Assembly: GCA_964019695.1 (NCBI GenBank) | Contig: OZ026516.1 | Span: 102,796,368-102,860,367 of the forward strand | Direction of reading: 5' to 3' | Source: Loripinus fragilis | Taxonomy: Eukaryota > Mollusca > Bivalvia > Lucinida > Lucinidae | Length of the DNA: 64,000 nucleotides | In this document: in pieces, positions 27,253 to 33,619 of the stretch | Numbering within the stretch: position 1 is the stretch's first letter | Layout: each line of letters opens with the position of its first letter | Notes under the pieces: model-generated | The model's input: only the letters and a program-made list of their open reading frames with translations | Database searches by the model: none | What the model was told of the DNA's origin: nothing | Translations under genes and position numbers: made by a program

Positions 27253-30200
27253 ATATGTTTTATTACTTGGGTCATTCTAGGACAGACATACATGTTACAC
27301 GTATCTCGCCCGAGACACCTCCCTTCTCATGCATATACTAGGTTTTTGTAACATAGTTACGAAAGGTTGAACGAACGGGCATATAAACAATAGTATATGA
27401 GCCGCGACATGAGATTTCCAACAATGTGGTATGCGGGACCAGCAAAGCCTCAGATCCTTTGCTAGTCGCTTGAATATTAAACGACTGTTAAGCTACTGAC
27501 TGAACATCATTTGGAGTTTCTAAGCTTAAAAGGAGGCTGCACAGGCTCGTGTGAGTCTACACTTGTCAAAACGCCACATTGTTGGAAATCACATGTTGTG
27601 GCTCATATACCACCAAGCTGTGATGTCTTCTTGTACACACTTCACACTTGCACAGAGAATGTGTTCATGTTGAAATATTAAAATGTACATCGAATACGAA
27701 CAATAGCTCATAGCAATGTAGATACATGTACATTGTTTATCATGATACAAACAACGCAAAATTACATGTAAACGATTGAGATTTAAAGTTGTTAGTTATG
27801 TTATTTTTTGCATTGCCTCTGGCGCATTCATATGCTTATATATACTCTTGAATGAATGAGGAGTCATGCCCTCATCCATATAAGCTCGACCAAACCATGG
27901 GCATTGAGTGCTCTCCTTTACTATCCCAAATATCAAGATCAAATCACAGATTGTGATCATATATACAGACTAGTTGATACGTTTGGGCCAAATCACTAAA
28001 GCAGGGAGGAAACACCAATGACCATGCCTCTCCGACATTTAGTTACTTTCGAATGTCGTCATAGTATTCTGTTATGGGTATAATAGGGCAACAGCGTTTG
28101 TGTATTTTATTGCAATAAATTGTGGTATGCAATTAGTCGTCCTGCTTTTTTAAATAAAATGGTAAAAAGTCGTGTTAGTATTGATTGATTTATTGATCGA
28201 TTTATTTTTGTTCTATTTATATGTCTGCTAATGACTTATACCAACCGCCTCTGATTATGGGCAAAAAACATGTTATATGTTAAGACCTACAAAACTTGAC
28301 TTCACTTGACTTGAGTATTTATGCGTCATTGAGAACATCTTTAGCGTCGTTTTTGTGAATGGAAACTTTTGTGTCTGAAGTCAGTAATTAATTGGCGACA
28401 GGGCTCATGCGAATGACAAGACTTTAATATGCCGCCTATTTATGTCGTATTTATGGCATATGTAAACAGTCGACGAGGCTCATCAATTATTTAATCTATC
28501 ATGAACAGCTGTTATACAGTACCAGCTTAACAAAGTGTACGACGTAATGGTTGAGCCTTCAGTGTACGAATTGTCCCGTCGGCATCAAATTCGTAGGCCA
28601 GCATGTGCATCCATGCCGTCTGGTCAGAGTATTCGTTTTTCGCTTCCTAGGAAGTATAGCAACTAAACTTAATTTCAATAGTTTAGCTAGCTCCTGTAGC
28701 TGACCAGGCAGGGTTTATTCTTACCTGGCCCATGGGTTATGAAACTTTTTGTGCTCAACTGAGCATGAAATTTATTCTGCTCAAAAATGTTAAAATACCA
28801 ACAATTGTTGGCATTTTAACATTTATTAGCAGTATATATACATCTGAAAGTTTTAATGCGCGACAAATCATTATACTTCATTATTTCAGTTTTTTATTAT
28901 TTCATGATTTCATGTTGCTTTACTTTAACTGCCTTCCTGATGTCTTGTGACTGTTACTGTTCTGTGGCTCTTCCTCACGGTGCCATGGGTTGGCCTACAG
29001 TGTGTGATTGTGGTAATTCCTGATCATTTGGTACTTATTTTTTATGAAAATTTGAAATTTCATGCTCAGTTTTATAGCTTTGGGGCCTTGGCCCAAAATT
29101 ACAATGCCTCCTTATAGGCAAAGCCGACCTTAGTTAGTATTGAAATTTCAACATGGTATTTTAAATATTAGATAAATTGCCAAGATAGTTGCAGTACATA
29201 TGGTCAAAGATGTCATTGTGATCTACAGAATGCATGAAACAAATTTGATTTTACGAAGTTTGAAGTCCTAAAATACCAATACTTAACTAAGGTAGAACTT
29301 AACTTTTAGGAGGCATTGTAATTTTGGGTCCAGGGCCCGGAATTACAATGCCTCCTTAAAGTTAAGGAAGACTTAAATTAAGTATTGATTTTTCATGATG
29401 CGAAAAACAACGTTTAAAACTGATTAAAGTCAAAATAGCTTCATTTTTTCTGAAGATCACAATGATATCTTTGACCACAAGTACCAAATCGATCAAGGCA
29501 ATTTATTTAGCATTTAATATAGCATGTTGAAATATCAATACTTAACTTAAATATTGATTTTTTAGGATGCGAAAAATAAAAACTTTAAACTGATTAAAAT
29601 CAAAATGATATCATTTTTTTGAAGATCACAATGATATCTTTGACCACAAGTACTGCATCGATCCAGTAAATTTATTTAGCATCTAATATAGCATGTTGAA
29701 ATATCAATACTTAACTTAAGTCTTCCTTACCTCTAAGGAGGCATTGTAATTCCAGGTCCTGGTCGCTAGGGCCGTAAAAACAGGCGACAAATGGCAATCG
29801 AAAACATTGTTTCTAACGATTTTTGATCCGCTTTCGCCGATTGTTAAGTGCGTTTTTGATTGCTGTCTATGTGGTGATGACAAGGTGCAAATAAAACAAC
29901 TCACCTCAAACACGCTTGTGATACCCAAATTGTAGAATATGGGTATAAAGATGTGAGCTGCTCCCATAGCTGTGATGATAAAGGCCACAGAGATCCACCA
30001 ATACATAGTGCTGTGCACGTACACCTCAGCCGGCGTGCCAAGGATCGTTATAGCTGATATAAAACTGGACAACAATGACATGGCGACTGGGAAAGGGTGC
30101 ATACCTCGCCCAGCGAGGAGATAATCATCCGTGGTGTTCTTCTTCCTGTCTTTAATGGCATAGAACAGCCCGATGGCTGCCGACATAAGTAATGTACATG

Positions 30201-30273
30201 CAAAAACGGCATAGTCAGCAGTGTGGAATGTTTTCATTATTCCGGTCTCATAACTATACTTCACGCCCGACAT
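1248..30273 (-). CDS. SLC5A8-like: SLC5-family sodium/monocarboxylate symporter, nine coding exons, 3' end outside the window
   Basis: Nine exons on the minus strand (29905-30273, 24551-24616, 16253-16304, 14910-14977, 7355-7509, 5842-5982, 5369-5498, 4335-4423, 1248-1363) all have GT/AG borders and join in one frame: 1186 nt, 395 codons plus one base. The product would be a plasma-membrane symporter that couples sodium entry to uptake of a small organic anion. Family landmarks seen in order are: a first helix at about residues 20-40, the DDYLLAGR loop, the TM segment with SAITILGTPAEVY, the LYAPSLALN helix, TLGGMKAVLWAD, a GTNQAQVQR segment, DLHGLPGLLLSCVFSGSL, and LSTISSGLNAVAAVMLEDYAKPY. 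S357 and T358 correspond to the Ser/Thr pair of the Na2 sodium site known in SLC5A5. Family members are usually about 600 residues, so about 200 residues (the last helices) lie beyond base 1. SLC5A8, A12, A5 and A6 are close relatives; the group is secure, the exact substrate is not. Confidence 0.93.
1942..2290 (-). repeat. Repeat family F (CTCTTCC-CACGGTGCCATGG), minus copy
   Basis: The minus strand carries TGTGGTATTTCCTGATCATA, CTCACT, TTTTGCAATCATCTTG and GTTGTTGATC, also found at 18665, 31030, 50215 and 63170. A C-run of about ten is at 2141. Confidence 0.8.
2300..4334. other. Intron 8 sequence without recognised features
   Basis: AT-rich. Frames of 60-79 codons at 2762-3159 and 3632-3835 have no motif and lie antisense to the symporter gene. 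A small stem of the GCGTATATGCGC type lies at about 4136-4150. Confidence 0.5.
4335..4423 (-). CDS. SLC5A8-like: SLC5 symporter exon 8, residues 328-357
   Basis: An 89-nt exon reads LLPLYMMDLLGDLHGLPG then LLLSCVFSGSL and stops two bases into the next serine codon, between TTGCAG and GTAAGT. GLPGL and the SG-SL entry to the TM8-type helix match the family. The intron interrupts the codon for the serine equivalent to the sodium-site serine of SLC5A5. Confidence 0.93.
5106..5344 (-). repeat. MITE family A (TGAGCCGCGACATGAGA ends), inverted copy
   Basis: 239 bp with ends that are mutual inverted repeats (GAGCC-CATG-GATTTTCAACAAAGTG; CACATTGTTGGAAATC-CATGTCGCGGTTCA). It contains the hairpin GGCTCTGATCAGACTG / CAGGCTGGTCTGAGG. 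It lies between symporter exons 7 and 8. Confidence 0.85.
5369..5498 (-). CDS. SLC5A8-like: SLC5 symporter exon 7, residues 284-327
   Basis: A 130-nt exon reads AIWLNLPGMAFIITLACLVG, then VVMYAFYAKCDPVKFG, then LISKPDQ, between TTTTAG and GTAGGT, phase 0 at the end. CDP and the PDQ tail before the next helix are family markers (CDPW...APDQ in vertebrate members). Confidence 0.93.
5842..5982 (-). CDS. SLC5A8-like: SLC5 symporter exon 6, residues 237-284
   Basis: Reads EFDPDPRVRHSVWNVAIGGGIFW, then AVFGTNQAQVQRAISVRTVGKSR, ending in GC (phase 2) at the donor GTACGT. The family's NPNPLQRHTFW and YGVNQSQVQRYIS motifs are both recognisable. A second possible donor six bases downstream would break the frame with exon 7 and was rejected. 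Confidence 0.93.
6079..6152. repeat. Hairpin family B (AAAGAAC...GTTCTTTT), copy 1
   Basis: The arm ACATATGTTTTGGGTACTC, AAAAGAAC is followed by a short loop and its reverse complement, a 74-bp stem-loop. Related copies are at 31885, 41268 and 56965. Confidence 0.88.
7355..7509 (-). CDS. SLC5A8-like: SLC5 symporter exon 5, residues 186-237
   Basis: The exon encodes GGMKAVLWADTLQMFIVFAGMLTVLIEG and continues to GGRIVIF, between a TTCCAG acceptor and a GTAAGA donor, ending in phase 2. KAVLWAD-QMFIVFAG matches the family's GLKAVIWTDVFQVGIMVAG. A degenerate SINE lies only about 60 bases upstream of the acceptor (7567-7722). Confidence 0.94.
7567..7722 (-). repeat. tRNA-derived SINE, divergent copy
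   Basis: The minus strand shows CAGTGGTTCGATGGTAGAGTG (box A-like), GGTTCGAAACTC (box B-like), then the shared body GTCCTTTAGCAAGACAC and GCTTAGTACTGGCTCAAC. Same family as 55384-55588 and 63000-63165. It sits just upstream of symporter exon 5. Confidence 0.75.
8275..8960 (+). repeat. Left long inverted-repeat block with GTAAC...GTTAC motifs
   Basis: Inverted partner of 13080-13795. It contains GTAACATACGTTAC (about 8405) and related forms near 8572 and 8920, so the motif recurs at roughly 170-base or double spacing. Confidence 0.65.
8990..9300 (+). repeat. Partial direct copy of the inverted-repeat block
   Basis: It repeats GAGGGAATTTTGCAGACATAT, GATGTTTGCACTCT and GGGGCGTTAGTCTG in the order seen at 8295-8400, followed by TTACATGCGTTAC (about 9105) and GTTACATATGTTA (about 9272). 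Confidence 0.6.
9355..9960 (+). repeat. Second, longer direct copy of the inverted-repeat block
   Basis: It repeats GGAATTCTGCAGACA, GTTTGCACTCTGTAAGTCG, TGCGTTAGCCTGTAACAG and the later CAATTGATGAATAG and CAGCCCTACTCCCAGTTTTA features of 8290-8790 in the same order. Motif copies are at about 9463 and 9632. Confidence 0.65.
9960..11020. other. Interior of the inverted-repeat complex, no recognisable gene
   Basis: It contains open frames of 113 codons (10050-10391, plus) and 62 codons (10479-10667, plus) with no recognised motif and no splice-site support. They may be decayed upstream coding parts of the relic, but this cannot be shown from sequence alone. Confidence 0.4.
11020..12110 (+). 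pseudogene. Broken coding traces resembling the FEN/PIN-like transposon protein
   Basis: In shifting frames one can read IIDGNVQLH near 11020, a 76-residue open stretch at 11236-11466 (LKVFLEVHGRDIDFAKSEQS and on), HDTDMLFLVSNN near 11495, and CHDSTGCDEIGDYFAKEA near 12030. The order IDG, DTD, GCD parallels VVIDGS, SDDTD and LSGCDTT of the intact protein at 35871-38003. Stops, frame changes and an inserted repeat (11690-12000) separate the pieces. The match rests on short motifs, so it is tentative. It could equally be a relic of another gene with acidic motifs. Confidence 0.35.
11690..12000 (-). repeat. Inverted copy of the block inserted inside the relic coding area
   Basis: Same orientation as 13480-13795: TGTAACACATATAACACC, the TGCAAACTACATGAATAA region, GAGTGCAAACATCTCTTA and AGGATATGTCTGTACAATTTCC. 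It separates the HDTD-like trace (about 11495) from the TGCD-like trace (about 12040). Confidence 0.6.
12766..12901. repeat. 136-bp palindromic MITE with arms of about 55 bp
   Basis: Left arm TTATTGACTTCAAT, GGTAGACATAAGGATTTATC, then AAAGTGATA; the right arm is its near-perfect reverse complement, around a short CCTAGCGG centre. It would fold into a long hairpin. Confidence 0.9.
13080..13795 (-). repeat. Right long inverted-repeat block
   Basis: Inverted partner of 8275-8960. It ends in CAAAATTCCCTAGGG and a G-run of about 14. It carries GTAACATACGTTAC at about 13121 and variants near 13486 and 13650. Confidence 0.65.
14140..15070. repeat. Repeat-rich stretch around symporter exon 4
   Basis: 14148-14305 is a direct match of 8097-8265 (CATGTTCAAATCATGAGA, TGAGCCCTGAATTATTTGCA, TGACGTTA). 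14500-14555 and 15025-15066 carry opposite-facing copies of AGAGGATCTTACATGAGTGC. These fragments recur at 63338-63790. Exon 4 (14910-14977) lies within this stretch. Confidence 0.65.
14910..14977 (-). CDS. SLC5A8-like: SLC5 symporter exon 4, residues 163-185
   Basis: A 68-nt exon reads TGLSLWGSVIAVSLVCIFYTTL after completing the split valine codon, between TTTCAG and GTAAGT, ending in phase 0. It supplies the helix that in vertebrate relatives reads [22 protein letters not shown]. The next exon starts with GG, giving the conserved TLGGMKAV junction. Confidence 0.92.
15505..15716. repeat. MITE family D (CCTGGTCCCGAGGTTATAAA ends), full copy
   Basis: The 212-bp element's left end (GGTCCCGAGGTTATAAAACT, then GAGCATGAAATTT) is the inverted repeat of its right end. 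An internal TTAAAATGCCAAC / GTTGGCATATTAAC hairpin is present. Confidence 0.85.
15939..16176 (+). repeat. MITE family A, full copy
   Basis: 238 bp. The hairpin at about 15988-16028 (CTCAGACCAGCCTGCGCA / TGCGCAGTCTGATCAGAG type) lies near the left end, opposite to the copy at 5106. It lies in intron 3, close to exon 3. Confidence 0.88.
16253..16304 (-). CDS. SLC5A8-like: SLC5 symporter exon 3, residues 146-163
   Basis: A 52-nt exon encodes MFYMAIVLYAPSLALNA, bordered by TTACAG and GTGAGT, ending in phase 1. The YAPSLALN segment is a strong family match (YAPALALN in vertebrate relatives). It is too short to stand out as an open frame and was found from the conserved peptide and splice sites. 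Confidence 0.92.
16375..16560 (+). repeat. Repeat family with TGGCGTAGCTTCC end, copy 1
   Basis: It shares GCAGTTACGCACGTGCGTAA, TAACATTCAAGG and AACTGCTCTTAAAGGAAAG, AATTC with 23253-23517. Its right part runs into the GCGT microsatellite. Confidence 0.75.
16557..16612 (+). repeat. (GCGT)n/(GT)n microsatellite
   Basis: Mixed GTGC and GT units form an uninterrupted alternating purine-pyrimidine run of over 50 bases, able to adopt Z-DNA. Confidence 0.95.
17059..17110 (+). repeat. (CA)n microsatellite
   Basis: About 26 uninterrupted CA units, directly left of the TIR element at 17134. Confidence 0.97.
17795..17885 (+). repeat. tRNA-derived SINE head
   Basis: It has a box A-like TGGCCTTGTGCTTAGCG and, about 35 bases later, a box B-like GGGTTGATTCC, then a T-rich tail. 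The flanks do not form an acceptor stem, so this is a SINE remnant rather than a tRNA gene. Confidence 0.6.
18665..19012 (+). repeat. Repeat family F, long plus copy
   Basis: It contains GGCTGCTGTCCATTCTGAGG, CGGTGATTCT, TTGTTGATC, TAGTTTTGCAATCATCTTGA, AGAAAGAGCTGG, TGGCTTTTCCTCATG, TTGTGGGTTGG and ATTTCCTGATCATACTCACT in the same order as at 31030-31320. Confidence 0.8.
20026..20309. repeat. Repeat family G, copy 2
   Basis: It shares GGCTTGGTAGCTTT, TTGCTAA and TTCTGGATCCGCGCATGG with 44654-44931; the left end has CTCGGGTCCAGAAAG as a weak inverted counterpart. Confidence 0.7.
20440..21770. mobile_element. Tc1/mariner-type non-autonomous element, TA-flanked
   Basis: The ends CGAGGGCTGTTCAAATATGA, ATGCAAGTAG and their complement at 21700-21768 are inverted repeats that extend about 150 bases inward (ACAAAATG, TTTAAACTGGCACCA-like). 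TA dinucleotides flank both ends, as expected for the superfamily. The 101-codon frame at 20338-20643 is mostly terminal repeat, and no transposase with a DDE/D pattern was found, so the element is non-autonomous. It lies in intron 2. Confidence 0.8.
21989..23112. repeat. Repeat element with CTCCCT-AAAA subrepeats at both ends
   Basis: The left end (GAGGCCTCCCCAGGGG) and right end (CCCCTGAGGGCCCC) are weakly inverted. Both sides hold runs of short degenerate units of the type CTCCCTGAAAATAAT in one orientation. A long C-run occurs at about 22907-22922. Another piece of this type may lie at 46480-46610. Confidence 0.55.
23253..23517 (+). repeat. Repeat family with TGGCGTAGCTTCC end, copy 2 (complete)
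   Basis: The left end CAATGACGTAGC and right end GGCTACGCCATTG are inverted. An AAAGAATTC / GAATTCTTTTCTTT hairpin is inside. Confidence 0.75.
23703..23803. repeat. Palindromic MITE family C (GCTTTAGCGAG core), copy 1
   Basis: AAGTTATTGTATGGTTTG and its complement enclose GTCTGTACGTGAGGATAATC, CACCAGCTTTAGCGAGTGG. It would fold as a hairpin of about 100 bp. Confidence 0.85.
24551..24616 (-). CDS. SLC5A8-like: SLC5 symporter exon 2, residues 124-145
   Basis: Twenty-two codons, YTEMRFGTATRII through LTWM, lie between a TTTCAG acceptor and a GTAAGT donor, phase 0 at both ends. The joined reading VFE-YTEMRFG matches the family pattern YEYLELRF, where the chain enters the next helix. The intron before it is about 5.3 kb and the one after it about 8.2 kb. 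Confidence 0.92.
24813..25016 (+). pseudogene. Relic of the C-terminal end of a non-LTR retrotransposon ORF2
   Basis: The frame reads NCLEDEFHFVLECQLCQDL, then later SQIYQNVLSYCSQKVKKL and IWQFTYTKV. The pattern EDEFHFVLEC plus a following CQDL and the hydrophobic tail resembles the cysteine/histidine segment that follows reverse transcriptase in LINEs (ExEFHxLxxCxxYxxLR). No RT core is present upstream, so it is a 5'-truncated copy, as is usual for LINEs. It is not part of the symporter. Confidence 0.6.
25250..27180. other. AT-rich intron 1 sequence
   Basis: Nothing beyond the small palindrome at 25350 and homopolymer runs was recognised on either strand. No exon of the symporter is expected here because exons 1 and 2 join in frame. 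Confidence 0.6.
25350..25370. repeat. 21-base perfect palindrome GCAAGGGGCC-A-GGCCCCTTGC
   Basis: Two complementary 10-base arms around a single A, in an AT-rich intron. It could be a terminator-like hairpin by chance; no role is known. Confidence 0.7.
27186..27253 (+). repeat. (GAT)n microsatellite
   Basis: About 22 uninterrupted GAT units in symporter intron 1. Confidence 0.97.
27398..27605 (+). repeat. MITE family A, copy lacking the hairpin
   Basis: 208 bp with both conserved ends, but the GCGCATACGCGC hairpin is deleted, leaving AGCAAAGCCTCAGATCC. A clean internal loss of a palindrome fits replication slippage. Confidence 0.85.
28725..29090. repeat. MITE family D, second copy with a nested insertion
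   Basis: Same ends as 15505-15716 (GGCCCATGGGTTATGAAACT; CATGCTCAGTTTTATAGC, GGGGCC). The middle is interrupted at about 28935-29035 by part of repeat family F (TGTGGCTCTTCCTCACGG, TGCCATGGGTTGG), so family F moved or was copied later. Confidence 0.8.
29092..29328. repeat. MITE family E (ATTACAATGCCTCCTT ends), copy 1
   Basis: 237 bp. The ends CCCAAAATTACAATGCCTCC and GGAGGCATTGTAATTTTGGG are exact inverted repeats, followed inward by TTAGTTAGTATTG / CAATACTTAACTAA. It abuts the family D copy with no spacer. Confidence 0.88.
29337..29757. repeat. MITE family E, copy 2 with internal tandem duplication
   Basis: 421 bp. The ends CCGGAATTACAATGCCTCC and GGAGGCATTGTAATTCCAGG are inverted. A block with AGATCACAATGATATCTTTG and ACCACAAGTAC occurs twice (about 29450 and 29625). 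It ends about 150 bases from the exon 1 donor of the symporter. Confidence 0.88.
29775..29800. repeat. GCGACAAATGGCAATCG repeat, copy in the exon 1-intron 1 region
   Basis: GGCGACAAATGGCAATCGAA, AAC recurs near 46145-46165 and in inverted form at 46100-46140, where two inverted copies flank CAATTG. Function unknown. Confidence 0.5.
29905..30273 (-). CDS. SLC5A8-like: SLC5 symporter exon 1 (coding part), residues 1-123
   Basis: The start ATG is at 30273 and begins MSGVKYSYET. The exon encodes the short extracellular N-terminus, a first helix (about residues 20-40), the cytoplasmic KDRKKNTTDDYLLAGRG loop, the helix containing SAITILGTP (about 61-85) and a third helix (about 92-115). It ends after VFE at a GTGAGT donor, phase 0. 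The open frame continues into the intron as SCFICTL..., which has no family resemblance, so the donor is preferred. The conserved LAGR and LGTP motifs identify the family. Confidence 0.93.
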
Positions 30274-30326
30274 TTTGCTCGTGACGAATCAGTAACCGAG
30301 GTTCTTCAAAAAGTTCTTCGTCTCAC
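30274..30326 (-). other. SLC5A8-like: 5' UTR part of SLC5 exon 1, with upstream splice acceptor
   Basis: On the minus strand a pyrimidine-rich run ending in CTAG (30327-30330) precedes the ATG by 53 bases. This looks like a 3' splice site, which would place the promoter and a non-coding first exon further right. No TATA box or other promoter element could be identified with confidence. An alternative is that transcription starts inside this stretch. Confidence 0.5.
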
Positions 30327-30363
30327 CTAGAAAAAAAACGGTATTATTTTTTAAATCCTGTAA

Positions 30364-30440
30364 ACCATGGTTTGTCCGCCTGTACGCGGGGATTATTCAT
30401 GAGCTTTAGCGAGGAAAAGTAGTAAAACATGGTTTAACCT
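30364..30440. repeat. Palindromic MITE family C, partial copy 2
   Basis: CCATGGTTTGTCCGCCTG, TACGCGGGGATTATTC, GAGCTTTAGCGAGG, then AAAACATGGTTT. The right arm is damaged. It lies just upstream of the symporter's first recognised exon. Confidence 0.75.
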
Positions 30441-30713
30441 TTGCCATTTACACCAGATTAGACATTGCTCATTAGGAGATAGTTTAAGCTATATTTTATA
30501 AGGCTGGTACATTGTATAAAAGGTCTTATACCATATCGACCAATTTGTTTTTTATATGTCGATGGTACAACATTGATGCGCATTTCGTAAATGCATTCGT
30601 GGTCGCCACTTTGAAAATGATGATACATGTAACGTTATTTATACCACCTTTACCGACTTTAGCATTAAATATCTCGTGATATGCAAAGTCTACAGTGATG
30701 TGGGTGGTATAAA

Positions 30714-30814
30714 ATAGTTATACCATGGGTTGTCCACCTGTACGTAAGATAATCCACTCGCTAAAGCTCGTGGATTATCTCCACGTACAGGCGGACAACC
30801 CATGGTATAACTAT
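30714..30814. repeat. Palindromic MITE family C, near-perfect copy 3
   Basis: A 101-bp palindrome with arms of about 45 bp: ATAGTTATACCATGGGTTG, TCCACCTGTACGT, AAGATAATCCACTCGC, centre TAAAG, then the complementary arm. Only a few mismatches, so it is a young or gene-converted copy. Confidence 0.92.
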
Positions 30815-31029
30815 AACGTATGCTCTTTCAGAGTACCTTGAAGCTCAAGATACAACCTTTTTCCTAGAAGGGATTACACATCGATGAGTTAAGTGCATTG
30901 AAGTTCACGGTAACTTTGTTGAAAAATAATGTATGAATGATGACATCCCCTTGGTCTACCTAAAGATATGCTAGAACATGAAAAGTATTTAATCATGTCT
31001 ACATCGTATTGAAACACGGTCATAGGAGT

Positions 31030-31320
31030 ATAGTATTACGAGCTGCAGTCCGTTCTAAAGCGGTGGTTCTGTTGTTGTTGATTCAATGTTGATTGTTACT
31101 CCAAATGTGGAATTCTGTAATTTTATTGTTCTATGTTTTGTTGTGTGTTACTTCATGTCCATTCTAGTTTTGCAATCATCTTGATGGGGAAGAGAGAGCT
31201 GGTTGCTTTACTTTGTTTGTCTTCCTAGTGTCTCGTAATTGTTGTGTGGCTCTTCCTCACGATACCACGGGCTTGTTTGCAGTTTGTGATTGTGGTATTT
31301 CCTGATCATACTCACTATCT
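31030..31320 (+). repeat. Repeat family F, plus copy
   Basis: It begins AGTCCGTTCTAAAGCGGTGG and ends TATTTCCTGATCATACTCAC. The minus strand translates to a peptide (HNHKLQTSPWYREEEPHNN) that recurs with variation in the other copies. Confidence 0.82.
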
Positions 31321-31884
31321 TTGCATTATTTACATGGAGAAACTCAAAATGAGATGAGTCCCTATGATGCATGGTTTCCACACATGGACAAACACTTAGG
31401 CACAATTCCGATTGTCATACACTCAATACCTTGACTAACAAAGTATCCTTAAACTCGGGTAAATGCTTATTCGGCGAGTGCCTGCAAAACTCAACCAAAC
31501 CAGGAAGGACATATACGGATCAAGAAGCATGAGGCCCTGGTTCTTGAAATGCAGACCTTAATGGGGCCACGATTGCCCATATGTGCTCAATTACTTTTTA
31601 GATGGAGCCGATCGTGATGCATAATGTCATCAATGCAGTGGCGGGTTCAGAGGGGGTTCAGGGGGCTGCAGTTTAATATTATGGAAGATCAAAATGCAAA
31701 AATTTGTTTTGGAAACACGTTTTCCTTTTTCTATTGATATATATTATACATTTCTTTGTTGCAGAGCACAGTTTATTTTTATTTAATTTTGTTTGTCATG
31801 TTTGTATGTATCATGACCTGGTGGGCAAATTAGTCAAGCAAGATCAAATGCAGACCTCTACTATAAGAGCGCGTAATTAAAAAA

Positions 31885-31965
31885 GTAGTGTTGTGGGTTC
31901 TCAAAAGAACCGTCTCGTTGAGACGGTTCTTTTGCACACCCAAAACACATGTTTTAATTGATGGA
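31885..31965. repeat. Hairpin family B, copy 2
   Basis: GTTGTGGGTTCTCAAAAGAA, CCGTCTC then GAGACGGTTCTTTTGC, ACACCCAAAACACATGTTTT. The stem is nearly perfect, followed by a GATGGATAAAAAA tail shared with copy 3. Confidence 0.85.
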
Positions 31966-32504
31966 TAAAAAAAAATATTCACAATTTTACACCGAACTTT
32001 GTTTTCGACCAGGTAAGGCTTAAATCAGTCAGCATGTGACAAAAATATACATTATCATTTCCGGAGATTGAAAAACAATGATGAAAAGCGACGATCAGAC
32101 TGCGCGAATGATCGAAATCAATTATTTCTTGACAAGGTAATATCATCTTGTCCTAAGGATAGACAGCACGTATTCCAAATCAGGTTTTCTCGCGCTGTGG
32201 CCTGCTTTGAGAGCACACGCTTAAATCACCAAGTGTACAATTAAATACTTAAGTGTGTGTGCGCCGACAACACAAATATGAACACAATACGAACACACTA
32301 TTTTGAATATTCCTTCTTGGTCAATGTAACAAGTGTATTATCCTTTAGTGAAATCAATTAATTTTATAATTCTTGATAGGTAATACCGTCTTGTTGGCTA
32401 GAAATCACATGTTCCAAATCCAAGATCATACCCGAACATTACAAGACCCACTCCAGTCTGTCACATGTACATGTACAATATGTCCGTTGGTATGAATCAC
32501 ACTG

Positions 32505-32699
32505 TAAATTCGGAAATTTTCGCGACGGTTTTATTTTTGCGAAACTTCGCGGATGCGGACTTTCGCGAAAATAAAACCCTTGCGAAAACTCCTTGTCCTT
32601 TACTGATGTTTGTAAATCATGCCAAAGTCGCGAATTTTTTACTTATGTATTTTACCACTGTTTGCGAAAATAAAATTCTCGCGAAAATTTCCAAATTTA
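32505..32699. repeat. MITE with TTCGCGA/TCGCGAA-rich inverted ends
   Basis: 195 bp. The left end TAAATTCGGAAATTTTCGCG and right end CGCGAAAATTTCCAAATTTA are inverted, with TTTTATTTTTGCGAAA and TTTGCGAAAATAAAA inside each end. TA at both borders suggests a TA target. Confidence 0.85.
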
Positions 32700-32874
32700 A
32701 AGTATCCGTGCCTTTGCTGTCCGACCTTGTCACGAAAAAACCCGTCTTTGTGATTTCCGACCAAATAAGATTCAAACTAGTCTGCTCTGATTCAGAGACT
32801 AGCTAAATAATGAAATTTTGTAAGAAGCAAGCTGAGATGGTATGCTTTGTGGGTAACGAAAAAACAATGGCGCT

Positions 32875-32925
32875 GCTCTGACTGCGCAGATGCGCAGGCT
32901 GGTATGCGCCCTTGCGTTTCGCATG
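32875..32925. repeat. Solitary TCTGACTGCGCA-GATGCGCAGGCTGGT hairpin
   Basis: A short stem of the same type as the hairpin inside MITE family A but without the family's ends. Similar solitary stems occur at about 6590-6625 and 40005-40050. Confidence 0.55.
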
Positions 32926-33379
32926 CAACATAGTCAGGTTTTCTCGCGACAGACCCATATGTACAATGTACGCAATGAATACTCCTGCACACTTTCTTAA
33001 TGAAATGAATAAATTCAATTAACCACTGTGTGTCATCACAAGACTATACAGGTTGTCAACAAATGACGTACCACCACCAAAAAGAAGTTGTTTGACAATT
33101 TGTCTGTAGACGTCCTTTTAATGAATGACAGTATGGAAGCCCGTATTGGCTATCAAGACAGAGTAAAGCCGGCATGAAATAAAGATTGAATTGCGTACAT
33201 GTACCTGGGCAGTTGATGTGTTCAGACTGTCCGGGACCACAGTCGAATTTCAGGTTTTATGGGCAGAATGTTCAAACCCTCTTTCATTAAACTTTACACG
33301 TAAGCACGGGGTGCAACATTATTGTGTTTTAATTGTGGACATTTATAAATTTTCATACTGCAGTAGGAGGATAAGTTAA

Positions 33380-33619
33380 CCCTTAAAGCGCCAAGAAAAA
33401 AATGCATCTGAAAATGTCGTCTGCTGAAGTCGTCTGCTGCAAATAATTGCCTTGCATTACTGACGAACTAAGTATAGAAGCAAACAGCATGGACCCAGAA
33501 CAGACTGCTCCTATAGGAGAAGTCTGATCTGGGTCCACAATGTTTGCTATAGAGGCTTCTTAAACATTTCAGCAGACGAGAAAAGCAGACGACTTTTGTT
33601 GCGATTGGCGCATTAAGGG
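33380..33619. mobile_element. piggyBac-type MITE with TTAA target duplication
   Basis: 240 bp. TTAA at 33376-33379 and 33620-33623 flank ends CCCTTAAAGCGCCAA and TTGGCGCATTAAGGG, which are inverted. TTAA sites next to CCC ends are the known piggyBac hallmark. Inside are a second inverted pair (GTCGTCTGCTG / CAGCAGACGA) and a hairpin TGGACCCAGAACAGACTG / AGTCTGATCTGGGTCCA. No transposase. Confidence 0.85.

Noticed and set aside
29716..29904. Extension of symporter exon 1 through the open frame after VFE
   Set aside because: The extension has no family similarity, runs into a MITE end, and a strong GTGAGT donor joins in frame to exon 2.
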